Below are positions 57,489 through 64,000 of a stretch of DNA of 64,000 nt, in pieces. Every line of letters starts with the position of its first letter. Position 1 is the first letter of the stretch. A model generated the notes under the pieces. It saw only the letters and a list, made by a program, of their open reading frames with translations, ran no database searches and had not been told where the DNA came from. The stretch comes from Fulvivirga sp. M361. GTDB lineage: Bacteria > Bacteroidota > Bacteroidia > Cytophagales > Cyclobacteriaceae. The position numbers and the translations under genes were made by a program. The stretch is taken from positions 32,114 through 96,113 of the forward strand of contig NZ_VKDC01000043.1 in the NCBI RefSeq assembly GCF_007097395.1, given 5' to 3'.

Positions 57489-57919
57489 TTGCTTTATCAT
57501 CAAACTTCACGAATAATCTATTGCAAACTCCCTGCCTTAGTGTTTGACACAACTTCTATAATCAAATACAGATTTGTCCAGAGAAATTCAAATAAGACAA
57601 ATGTTGAGTCTTTTTTAAATGAATATATCTATTGCTTCTTACTGAAAACACAGTATAGATACTCTAAATACATAGTTAAGGTCAAGGAGTATAAGACAGG
57701 TCTGCTAACGGTAGAGTAGGAGTTACTGTTCTTGATATAATGAGAGAGGTACAAACAAAAACGGGTCATAATACGTATGGACTTGTAGCCGCTACATTAC
57801 TGGAGGAAGCTAGTGATGATTCCAATAAGAGATTTAATGTTTATGTAGAAATATTAAGAAGAAAGGTTGATAGTGGTAAATATAAGGTTTTTGGTACAAG
57901 AGAAAATAGCTTTATATAG
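57489..57919 (+). pseudogene. Degraded gene of unknown family
   Basis: Frames 57489-57719 (ending YSKYIVKVKEYKTGLLTVE) and 57740-57919 (MREVQTKTGHNTYGLVAATL, RFNVYVEILRRKVDSGKYKV) look protein-like but stop early. After the second stop the same frame continues as VVPISRIEEKQNIFLDYGKI for 25 codons. I read this as one decayed gene with several breaks. The family is not recognised. Confidence 0.4.
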
Positions 57920-57968
57920 GTAGTACCTATAAGTAGAATAGAAGAAAAGCAAAATATATTTCTAGATT

Positions 57969-58106
57969 ATGGAAAAATATTCGAAGAAACAAACTAGTAC
58001 TAGTAGGCAACCGGCTAAAGCAAAAAAAGTCGAAGTGAAAAAGTATTTATCATCCGTAAAAGAATATGGCCCTGAAGTCATAAAAGGCTATACATACGCA
58101 TTTTAG
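57969..58106 (+). CDS. Small basic protein, doubtful
   Basis: 45 residues, Lys-rich (KKQTSTSRQPAKAKKVEVKK) with a Tyr-rich end. It follows the degraded gene by 50 bp and could be its partner or a chance frame. Confidence 0.3.
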   Translation: MEKYSKKQTSTSRQPAKAKKVEVKKYLSSVKEYGPEVIKGYTYAF

Positions 58107-58588
58107 AGTTTGCTAAAAAACAAAAATGGAGGTTGTCTTTAAGTAAAGTCAACCCTTTTTATTTCAGCATATTTACATTATGTTAAATAGAACCTCATGC
58201 GCGTAGGCCCGCCAAAATACCGGGCGTGGGGAGGCCAGTGGGTTGATAGTGATTATTTTAGCTAGGGTTTTTGAATACTTTTGGGCCAATGCCAAAAGTA
58301 TTTGCCTGCCCGGCACGAGGGCACTGCGAACACGATTAAAAGACAGTCAGCCGGTGAGCACTTCATAACCGTTCAGCAAAAAGCAAGATCCAGTGTTCTA
58401 ATAAGGAGATTGTTTCTTCGTTCGCATACTCGCTCATCACAATGACGCCCAGATTATGCTTAAAAAATAAAGCGTAGGCAACAAGTGTTTTAGCGGAAAA
58501 TCATAAGCCCTGAGAATCGCATATTTGAAACTGACCTGTACAATCTCCAGAATACCGAAAAATAGAACGTCAGCGATTTGACGATAAA

Positions 58589-58734
58589 TCTCTTGTTTAG
58601 GGTTTGGCCATTCACGCCTTAGCGTGACAAAGCGCGTTGGGAAAAACTTTATATAGCCGTATGGTCAGGGCAAGCTGTGGGGTCGAGCCGATAGCTATCG
58701 GCTGCGCTGGCCAGGCGGCTATTTAGACATAATA
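58589..58734 (+). repeat. Interspersed repeat R2, copy 2
   Basis: TCTCTTGTTTAGGGTTTGGC opens it; AAAAACTTTATATAGCCGTA, GGTCAGGGCAAGCTGTGGGG and the 16-bp perfect palindrome GCCGATAGCTATCGGC follow. It corresponds to 37820-37953; the palindrome is imperfect there. No gene is seen in 58107-58936. Confidence 0.8.
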
Positions 58735-58936
58735 TTATTATATAAGCAAATTAGGTTCTGCGCGGTGGAGAATTTGCCGGGGCTGGTGGCTGTTAGGAGA
58801 TCTACCTGACTTTGAATGAAACTTTATCAACGCGAGACCGGAATTTGCTTTAACATAAAATCTTTACCGATATACAACTGGCTGTCACACAGGCCGACCC
58901 GAAGTTATATATCTGATTTTATATTAACCATCCGCT

Positions 58937-59176
58937 GCGCGTCTGGCCGCAAATGCCTAGCGTTTGTTATATAATGTTCATTGTGTTATGTTAAATAGCT
59001 TAGGAGCTTTTCGTAGGGTTATTTTTTCCTAACCCGGAGAAAAGCCGGGGGTAGGCATAAAGTTTTTGGAGCAAAGGAGTTCTACCAGCAGGAGGGAAGG
59101 GCTGGAACACTCTTTTGGCATTTTTGGATTGTGTAGAGGGTTAGAGGGAATGGTGAATGGGTGTGGAAGTTTAGGG
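58937..59176 (+). repeat. Interspersed repeat R1, copy 4
   Basis: GTCTGGCCGCAAATGCCTAG, GTTTGTTATATAATGTTC and GTGTTATGTTAAATAGCTTA open it. A hairpin GGGTTA/TAACCC, GGCATAAAGTTTTTGGAG, ACCAGCAGGAGGGAAGGG and GGAACACTCTTTTGGCATTT follow, and it ends near AATGGGTGTGGAAG. It is the longest match to copy 2 at 40141. The envelope operon starts about 130 bp later. Confidence 0.85.
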
Positions 59177-59306
59177 CTGCTTAAACTCATTTATTCCAGT
59201 TGACCTACCTTGAAAAATACCCAAGGTTGGGTATTGATTGACCCTATACCCATTCTTATCTTTAGAACGACCGATTTACCAAAGCTATATTACTGATTTT
59301 TATATA

Positions 59307-60062
59307 ATGAAAAGAACCATCCTAATAGTTTGTCTAATATTTCATTGTTACACTACTTTTTCCCAACAAAGCAATAATTTCAATTTTGAAAGCTATAGAG
59401 AGTTTGATTTACAAGGTGGTTATGGGCCCGGTAACATAGTTCAACTAGAAAAAGGTTTCCCCCGTTTGCCAATTATAACGAGAAAAAGGCTCAAGAGTTC
59501 ATCCAAACGACCAGAGCTTTTTGAGCTTGAAAAAAGGCCTATTCCTCCAAATACTTTTGATAGAAAAAAAGCTTTCAAATCAAGTTTTGTGGCAGATGTT
59601 GGTATTACCAACTCTGAGGTGGCCGCAAGGTTAAATAAAGTCAAAAATGTTAAGCTAATTGTTAATGATGGAAACAGATTATTTTTAGCGTCAGGAGAGA
59701 TAGCCATTTTAGATTTAATCAATAGTATAAATGTATCCGAACTAGAAGTAATTGAACAAGCTCTATCTAATCGTGGCAAGATTTGTCTTATTACAGAAGT
59801 TCTTTCCTATAATGACGCAGAATTAAAACTTGATTGGGGTTATGACATTGGAGCCAAGTCACTAATAGAAATAAAAGAATCACTAAAGTTCGATGGTGAA
59901 TTGAATGATTTAGACAATAAATCAATATCCATAAAATATCAAGACAACGATGATAATAGTCACTTGGTTGGATACAAGGCTGTTGATATGGGTAGATATT
60001 TAAAAGCTATAAGAAGAAAAATTTTAAGTGAGAATCCAGATTATTTTCAAAAAAAAAAGTGA
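59307..60062 (+). CDS. Exported protein, N-terminal part of a possible frameshift-joined outer membrane protein
   Basis: 251 residues from the ATG at 59307, which opens a signal peptide ending in TFSQ (20); an upstream in-frame codon at 59238 gives no leader. The mature part has no domain I recognise; it contains RLNKVKNVKLIVNDGNRLFL and is rich in Lys/Asp. The reading frame ends in a run of ten A followed by TGA, and the last codons contain the heptamer A AAA AAG in the zero phase. A shift of minus one would fuse it to the beta-barrel-like frame at 60059. Function unknown. Confidence 0.65.
   Translation: MKRTILIVCLIFHCYTTFSQQSNNFNFESYREFDLQGGYGPGNIVQLEKGFPRLPIITRKRLKSSSKRPELFELEKRPIPPNTFDRKKAFKSSFVADVGITNSEVAARLNKVKNVKLIVNDGNRLFLASGEIAILDLINSINVSELEVIEQALSNRGKICLITEVLSYNDAELKLDWGYDIGAKSLIEIKESLKFDGELNDLDNKSISIKYQDNDDNSHLVGYKAVDMGRYLKAIRRKILSENPDYFQKKK
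60053..60062 (+). promoter_or_regulatory. Candidate minus-one slippery site
   Basis: A AAA AAG (60053-60059) inside a ten-A run is followed directly by TGA in the zero frame. It is the same heptamer as the E. coli dnaX frameshift signal. The minus-one frame continues into the barrel-like ORF without its own signal peptide. Confidence 0.4.
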
Positions 60063-60688
60063 CCTTAAGTATTGGAGCTCGCTATTCTTACTTTTTTTCG
60101 TTTAACACTAGCAAAGACTTTAAAGTCAGAGATCAAGAATTACTTACATTAGATTTTGAGGTCAATTTTTGGTCGGGGCGTTACAATACATGGGGATTCG
60201 GTCACAGTCGATTTTTCCCCAATGTACTCCAAACCTCCAACTTTTTTGACACTGTGGATGATTCTTTTCGTGGTAACGTTGAGAACTTTTACGACATGCA
60301 AATAAACCTCTTTTATGTAAAATTTACTCGAGGGCATTTTGTTGGAAAAACAAAATGGTTTCTTACAGTAGGTATATCAACAAATCGCTTGAATATTAGG
60401 AACGTTGAGACATCATTGACGTCTTCACAAAATGAAATTCTTGAAAGTGCCAGTGAAGAATTCGACAATAAAAAAGCGACTGCTAGTGTAGGAACTGACA
60501 TATTGCTCGCAGGCAGATTCGGAAGTCTCCAAAAATGGTTGAGGCTGCAAGTCAGTTATATACCATTAAGGGTTCATGGTGAAGACTATTCGTTTAATTT
60601 ACTTGGAAATGCTGATGTAGTCAGTGTTAATAGAGATGTAAGGAACATATTTCTTAGCGCTGCATTGGTTCTAAGTCTCAATCGTTAG
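60059..60688 (+). CDS. Beta-barrel-like outer membrane protein portion
   Basis: 209 residues from a GTG that overlaps the previous stop (GTGA). The sequence shows alternating hydrophobic strands with aromatic girdles: TLSIGARYSYFFSFN, LTLDFEVNFWSGRYN, WFLTVGISTNRLNI, WLRLQVSYIPLRVH and a final FLSAALVLSLNR. This fits a small outer membrane barrel. It has no signal peptide of its own, which is odd for an outer membrane protein and supports joining to the exported frame upstream. Confidence 0.6.
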   Translation: MTLSIGARYSYFFSFNTSKDFKVRDQELLTLDFEVNFWSGRYNTWGFGHSRFFPNVLQTSNFFDTVDDSFRGNVENFYDMQINLFYVKFTRGHFVGKTKWFLTVGISTNRLNIRNVETSLTSSQNEILESASEEFDNKKATASVGTDILLAGRFGSLQKWLRLQVSYIPLRVHGEDYSFNLLGNADVVSVNRDVRNIFLSAALVLSLNR

Positions 60689-60693
60689 ATTTT

Positions 60694-61728
60694 ATGAAAC
60701 AATCAATAACCTTGATATGGGCTTTATCTTGTTTCATGTTGGTGGCATCCTGTGAAGACGATGATGAGGTAAGGGAGCCAGAATGCCAGTTTTCGACAGA
60801 GAATATTTTTTGCAACCTAAATTTGGATGAAATAATATCTTTAGAAATAAGTACTAATACTATATTTCGTTCGACCGAAAAAATTGAAATAGAGCCTTAT
60901 TCATACAGTTCGGATGGAAGAGTTTTTAACGTTTCGGGAGATGACCATCTCATATCGGTCTCAAATCATTCTTCGGTAAGAAGTGGAAATATTAATTGTT
61001 GTGATGCTGCCTCGCTCTTTGATCATCTCAATAATACACCTTTATTTCGGTGGAAGATAATTGACAATCCAATAATAGCTGTAGCTATCTTTAAAAATAT
61101 AATTAAAGCTAGCAGTAACAATACAATAGGTAATCCTGAAGATATAGTATGGTTATGGCACAGTGGACTTTCAAAAGCGAAAATAATTAATGGCGAATTC
61201 ATGGAAATCGCTTTTGCAAATGGAGGTGGCTTTCAAGATGGAAAAGTTGTTGGGTTACCAAAGTTGCAAGATAACCACGTTTACTTCTGGGCAATATGGG
61301 GGTGGGATGAAATGGGAATTGAAGTAACTAGATCTAGTTGCCAGATACCGTTTTTAGTTAATAGCATACCTGATACAGTAACATTGACAAAACCACGTTC
61401 TATTGTAGGTGAATGGAAGTTGAAAAAAGCTATAAGAATTATTTCACAACCTTTAGATGTTACAGATTCCTTTTTCATCAGGAAACTTAGCTTATCAATA
61501 GATGAGATCATTACTGCTGAAGATTGCTTTTCTTCTCTTTCACTAGAGATAAAGGACTCTAATGATATTTATACTTTCGGTACGTGGAACAATCTACGTA
61601 ACACTGTTATTCTATCTGATTCTCTGAGAATTTCTCAGATAAGAGTGACTTGTAATCAGTTTTCAGGAATAATTGAAAACAGCGCAAATGGGGAATTGTA
61701 TGCTATCGAATTTGAAGATGACTCGTGA
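60694..61728 (+). CDS. Lipoprotein of unknown function
   Basis: 344 residues. The lipobox LVASC places the lipid on Cys20, followed by an acidic stretch EDDDE typical of surface lipoproteins. The mature part contains several Cys and a beta-rich layout (LWHSGLSKAKIINGEFMEIA, HVYFWAIWGWDEMG, then a lipocalin-like IVGEWKLKKAIRI). It lies 5 bp after the barrel frame, so it is the third member of an envelope operon. I do not recognise the family. Confidence 0.68.
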   Translation: MKQSITLIWALSCFMLVASCEDDDEVREPECQFSTENIFCNLNLDEIISLEISTNTIFRSTEKIEIEPYSYSSDGRVFNVSGDDHLISVSNHSSVRSGNINCCDAASLFDHLNNTPLFRWKIIDNPIIAVAIFKNIIKASSNNTIGNPEDIVWLWHSGLSKAKIINGEFMEIAFANGGGFQDGKVVGLPKLQDNHVYFWAIWGWDEMGIEVTRSSCQIPFLVNSIPDTVTLTKPRSIVGEWKLKKAIRIISQPLDVTDSFFIRKLSLSIDEIITAEDCFSSLSLEIKDSNDIYTFGTWNNLRNTVILSDSLRISQIRVTCNQFSGIIENSANGELYAIEFEDDS

Positions 61729-61752
61729 AGGCAATAAAATGGTCAATGTTAA

Positions 61753-61971
61753 TCAAGGCATAAACCACCTCTTCCTTTTTCCACCTGTCGGATATTTTAC
61801 TTGCTTCCTTTTAAAATCAGAGATTTCATTTTTCAACTTCTTGTTGGCATTTTCAAGAAGATCATTTTGAACTTTCATGATATTTAACAGATCATGCATA
61901 GCATTGAGGTTTTCTAATTGATGGGACACCAATTCTTCTAGGTCGGCTTTTGTATATTTCGGGTATGGCAT
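61753..61971 (-). CDS. Small coiled-coil protein, unknown
   Basis: 72 residues on the minus strand: ADLEELVSHQLENLNAMHDL, then LLENANKKLKNEISDFKRK, a clear amphipathic coiled coil with a basic end (KRKRWF). It converges on the lipoprotein gene and is divergent from the XRE gene. Short proteins of this form in Bacteroidota mobile regions are sometimes anti-repressor or accessory proteins; no function is assigned. Confidence 0.5.
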   Translation of the reverse strand: MPYPKYTKADLEELVSHQLENLNAMHDLLNIMKVQNDLLENANKKLKNEISDFKRKQVKYPTGGKRKRWFMP

Positions 61972-61995
61972 TTGTCCGGTTTTTAGTTAATAATT

Positions 61996-62008
61996 TCCGA
62001 TTATCGGA
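61996..62008. promoter_or_regulatory. 13-bp palindrome, candidate XRE operator
   Basis: TCCGATTATCGGA is perfectly symmetric around its central T and lies in the divergent gap between the small coiled-coil gene and the XRE gene. Related TCGG/CCGG pieces are nearby (GTCCGG at 61975, AGTCGGA at 62023, AATCGGA near 62056), suggesting several half-sites. Confidence 0.5.
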
Positions 62009-62108
62009 TCAAATATATTGATAGTCGGACAATTCTCATAGCAAATGTTTAGAAAATCGGAAAAATTTATCTGCTTAAGTATCTTTATTGTTACTAAACC
62101 GGATAAAA

Positions 62109-62330
62109 ATGACTGAATTAGGGCTATTTCTTTCAAGAAAATCGATTAACCGATCTGATGTATCAAGAAAGACTGGCATTAGTAAAACAAGATTGAGCGA
62201 GTTGGCAAATAATACCAGCACTAAACTTAGGGTCGATGAACTCTATTTGATTGCTCTTGCGATTGATGTTGATCCTTGCGAGGTGATGAGGGAAGTATGT
62301 AAAGGTTTGAAGCTTAAACCTGATAATTGA
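62109..62330 (+). CDS. XRE-family helix-turn-helix protein
   Basis: 73 residues from the ATG at 62109. SRKSINRSDVSRKTGISKT, then RLSELANN and VDELYLIALAIDVDP, form a Cro/CI-type HTH, almost the whole protein. It is likely a small autoregulator using the palindrome upstream. It may control the toxin-antitoxin pair that starts 210 bp downstream or the divergent coiled-coil gene. Confidence 0.82.
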   Translation: MTELGLFLSRKSINRSDVSRKTGISKTRLSELANNTSTKLRVDELYLIALAIDVDPCEVMREVCKGLKLKPDN

Positions 62331-62539
62331 TATTTCCATAGATATCTATATAAATGGAAATAGCTCTGTTGCCAGAAGAAGATAATCAAGTTAAAAAGTG
62401 TTTATTTTAGCCAACTAATATCATTTCTGGACGTTTTACACAACAAGACTGAATAAGCTTAAATAATATTATTTAAATTGAGCTATTGGTTTGATTTTTG
62501 TCCAAGTTTGCATATATTATTTTGAAAGAGGTGTCGCTG

Positions 62540-62890
62540 ATGAGGGTTAAATCAAAACATGTAAGGAATAGGCTAGAACGGAGACTTGTACAGTCTCGAA
62601 AGGAATTGTTATGGTCTTACAATAAAGAAAAGATCAATTCGCTCTCTGATGAATTTATCATTAATACATTCTTAGTATCAGGAAATGCTCAGGATTGGCA
62701 GGACTTGAAGAATGCCTATGAAGTTGAGGAGATAAAAGAGGTCTGGAAAGACAATATTCTTTTAGGAGGTTTTCGTCCTGAGAAACAAAAAGAACTTGTT
62801 GCATTCTTCTTTAATAGCCAAAACCCTTCAATATACATCTCACAGAACAAAAGAAGAAAGTTAGAGAAAGCTTTTGCAAGGAGTTACTGA
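62540..62890 (+). CDS. DUF6922-like antitoxin of an AbiEii-type pair
   Basis: 116 residues from the ATG at 62540; an upstream in-frame start at 62498 is less likely. LLWSYNKEKINSLSDEFIIN, then SGNAQDWQDLKNAYEVEEIK, follows the DUF6922 layout that commonly precedes nucleotidyltransferase toxins. It overlaps the toxin gene by 17 bp. Antitoxin function is inferred from this pairing. Confidence 0.7.
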   Translation: MRVKSKHVRNRLERRLVQSRKELLWSYNKEKINSLSDEFIINTFLVSGNAQDWQDLKNAYEVEEIKEVWKDNILLGGFRPEKQKELVAFFFNSQNPSIYISQNKRRKLEKAFARSY

Positions 62891-63560
62891 AGATACCCTG
62901 AAGGTTCTTGAGGTCATCAAGGATTATAAAGAACTAGAACAATATTTTCTAATTGGAGGAACTGCATTGGCAATCAAACTTGGTCATCGCCTTAGTGAGG
63001 ATCTCGATCTTTTTACTTATCGGAAATTCCCAGGAAGCCGGTTTAATCTTCCGAATCTGGATGAAATCTTCGCGAAATTCAAAAGTGATTTTTCGGAGAT
63101 TAAGACAGAGCATTATGAAAAAACAGATGTTACTATCTACTTAGACGGAATCAAAGTTCAATTACGTGCTGAAAATCAATTCCATGGGCCAAAAAAAGTA
63201 GATAGTATTGGTCATATCGGATTGCCCAATGAAGCAGAACTATTAGGCATGAAATTAGTTGCATTATCATTGCGTGACACTTGGAGAGATATCTTCGACC
63301 TTACACATCTGGTCGATAAATTTGATTATGAGGATTTCCCAAAAGCATATAATAGCATCATGAGTTCCAAGTATACTGGCTCAAAAAATGGAAAGAAAAA
63401 ACTCTATAATGCAACAATATCTAAACTCAAAGATGAGAATCTCCTTGAAAAACTGTACAGAAATGACCCAATGGAAGGGTTGATAACAAATAGGGAAGTA
63501 ACGCCGAAAATAGTCTTAGAAAAATTTGCAGCTCTTACTTACATTGAAGTAAAAGATTAG
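62874..63560 (+). CDS. AbiEii/AbiGii-family nucleotidyltransferase toxin
   Basis: 228 residues from a TTG; no ATG lies near the start. The nucleotidyltransferase core is clear: LIGGTALAIKLGHRLSED with GGT at 28-30 and metal Asp43 and Asp45 in SEDLDLF. RDTWRDIFDL is the third conserved block of the family. Members act as type IV toxins (MenT/AbiEii), transferring nucleotides to tRNA or similar targets. The pair with the DUF6922 gene is complete, unlike the zeta locus at 40.5 kb. Confidence 0.87.
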   Translation: MQGVTEDTLKVLEVIKDYKELEQYFLIGGTALAIKLGHRLSEDLDLFTYRKFPGSRFNLPNLDEIFAKFKSDFSEIKTEHYEKTDVTIYLDGIKVQLRAENQFHGPKKVDSIGHIGLPNEAELLGMKLVALSLRDTWRDIFDLTHLVDKFDYEDFPKAYNSIMSSKYTGSKNGKKKLYNATISKLKDENLLEKLYRNDPMEGLITNREVTPKIVLEKFAALTYIEVKD

Positions 63561-63586
63561 AATTATAACTAGTCATATTCTCTGAC

Positions 63587-63757
63587 GGCCTTAAACCACA
63601 AAAATACCTATTCCCATCAAAGGTTTGGAAAGAACCGAACCGGCTCTTCACAGATTCTGCAATTAGACATCCTGAGTATGGCATTAATTTGAATAAGTAT
63701 ACTATCCATGAGTTCAGAGATCAATATGCTTTCGAGAAAATGATTCAAGAACTCTGA
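63587..63757 (+). pseudogene. C-terminal scrap of an unknown gene
   Basis: A frame without start reads KPQKYLFPSKVWKEPNRLFT, then SAIRHPEYGINLNKYTIHEF and ends at a TGA at 63755-63757. It looks protein-like in composition but I cannot name it. It lies between the toxin gene and the IS-like right edge. Confidence 0.35.
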
Positions 63758-63768
63758 TATAGAACGAC

Positions 63769-63795
63769 AAAAAAAAGCTCCCTAAAAAGGGAGCC
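63769..63795 (-). terminator. Intrinsic-terminator-like hairpin reading leftward
   Basis: GCTCCCT (63777-63783) pairs with AGGGAGC (63788-63794); on the minus strand it is followed by a run of T (63769-63776 as A on the plus strand). It may mark the end of a mobile element. Confidence 0.5.
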
Positions 63796-63921
63796 TAGCA
63801 ATACCGACCTGATACCAGAGGAAATAGATACGATAATCATACATCCCACCGTGCCATTTAAACGTATCCGTCCGATAAAATCCATATTTGAGGGAGTGGT
63901 AAAAAGCGATAAACTTGTGTC

Positions 63922-64000
63922 ATGAAAAGACATGATCAGGAACAGATGCGTATTCTTTACCGCCAATGGAAAGAGTCAGGAGAAAGCCAAACGGCTTTTG
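63922..64000 (+). CDS. IS66-like accessory protein TnpA start, partial
   Basis: 26 codons visible at the right edge: MKRHDQEQMRILYRQWKESG then ESQTAF. This matches the opening helices of IS66-type TnpA or related small HTH proteins (LYxQWxESGxSQxxF). An element end with the sequence GGTAAAAAGCGATAAAC lies just upstream. The rest of the element is outside the window. Confidence 0.55.
   Translation, partial: MKRHDQEQMRILYRQWKESGESQTAF

Noticed and set aside
63745..63966. 73-codon minus-strand frame near the right edge
   Set aside because: It runs through a terminator-like hairpin and the presumed IS end; no coding features.

Overview
The window reads as a chromosomal segment of a marine Bacteroidota, probably a Cytophagales-like bacterium. 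The evidence is: secreted proteins with signal peptides and type IX (Por) C-terminal sorting domains, lipobox lipoproteins, a one-protein hybrid two-component regulator of the type that controls polysaccharide use, several algal-polysaccharide-type enzymes, and little sign of Shine-Dalgarno spacing. The genus is not resolved from the sequence alone. No rRNA, tRNA, CRISPR array or SusC/SusD pair was seen.

Region 1 (about 1-20.1 kb) is part of a polysaccharide-degradation locus cut by the left edge. It holds three S1-type sulfatases (the first partial), four large secreted right-handed beta-helix proteins, a GH43-like lipoprotein with a discoidin domain, and a leftward operon of three accessory genes (alpha/beta-hydrolase esterase, DUF1961-like, SASA-type acetylesterase). 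Sulfatases, acetylesterases and beta-helix lyase/hydrolase folds together suggest a sulfated, acetylated, probably algal polysaccharide. The polymer itself cannot be named. Two of the beta-helix proteins share a roughly 130-residue module that I do not recognise, present three times.

Region 2 (20.1-34.6 kb) holds interspersed repeats, lipoproteins, a 1574-residue M12B-like metalloprotease with a T9SS signal, and a broken paralogue of the protease's C-terminal part. It also holds a hybrid two-component regulator and, directly downstream, a short AraC-type gene. That short gene looks like a fusion, made by tandem duplication, of the regulator's DNA-binding domain with the start of the next gene. 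A 21-bp-spaced direct-repeat motif occurs in two promoter regions and singly in a third.

Region 3 (34.6-41.5 kb) carries a PadR/permease pair, a multiply frameshifted beta-propeller/cadherin-like pseudogene, a small zeta-type toxin locus with a frameshift in its P-loop, and more repeat copies. Region 4 (41.5-56.4 kb) is a stress and carbohydrate island: CsbD-like protein, a second-type GroES/GroEL, YtxH protein, peroxiredoxin, MFS transporter, two GT4-type glycosyltransferases (one fused to a glycosidase-like domain) and a GH130 enzyme. Between the intact genes lie many remnants (PIG-L deacetylase, glycosyltransferase, PfkB kinase, DUF2892, thioredoxin, DUF892). The island is either decaying or affected by homopolymer indels.

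Region 5 (56.4-64 kb) is gene-poor and repeat-rich, followed by a three-ORF envelope operon with a dnaX-type slippery heptamer between the first two ORFs. After that come a small XRE regulator, a DUF6922/AbiEii-type toxin-antitoxin pair, and the start of an IS66-like element at the right edge.
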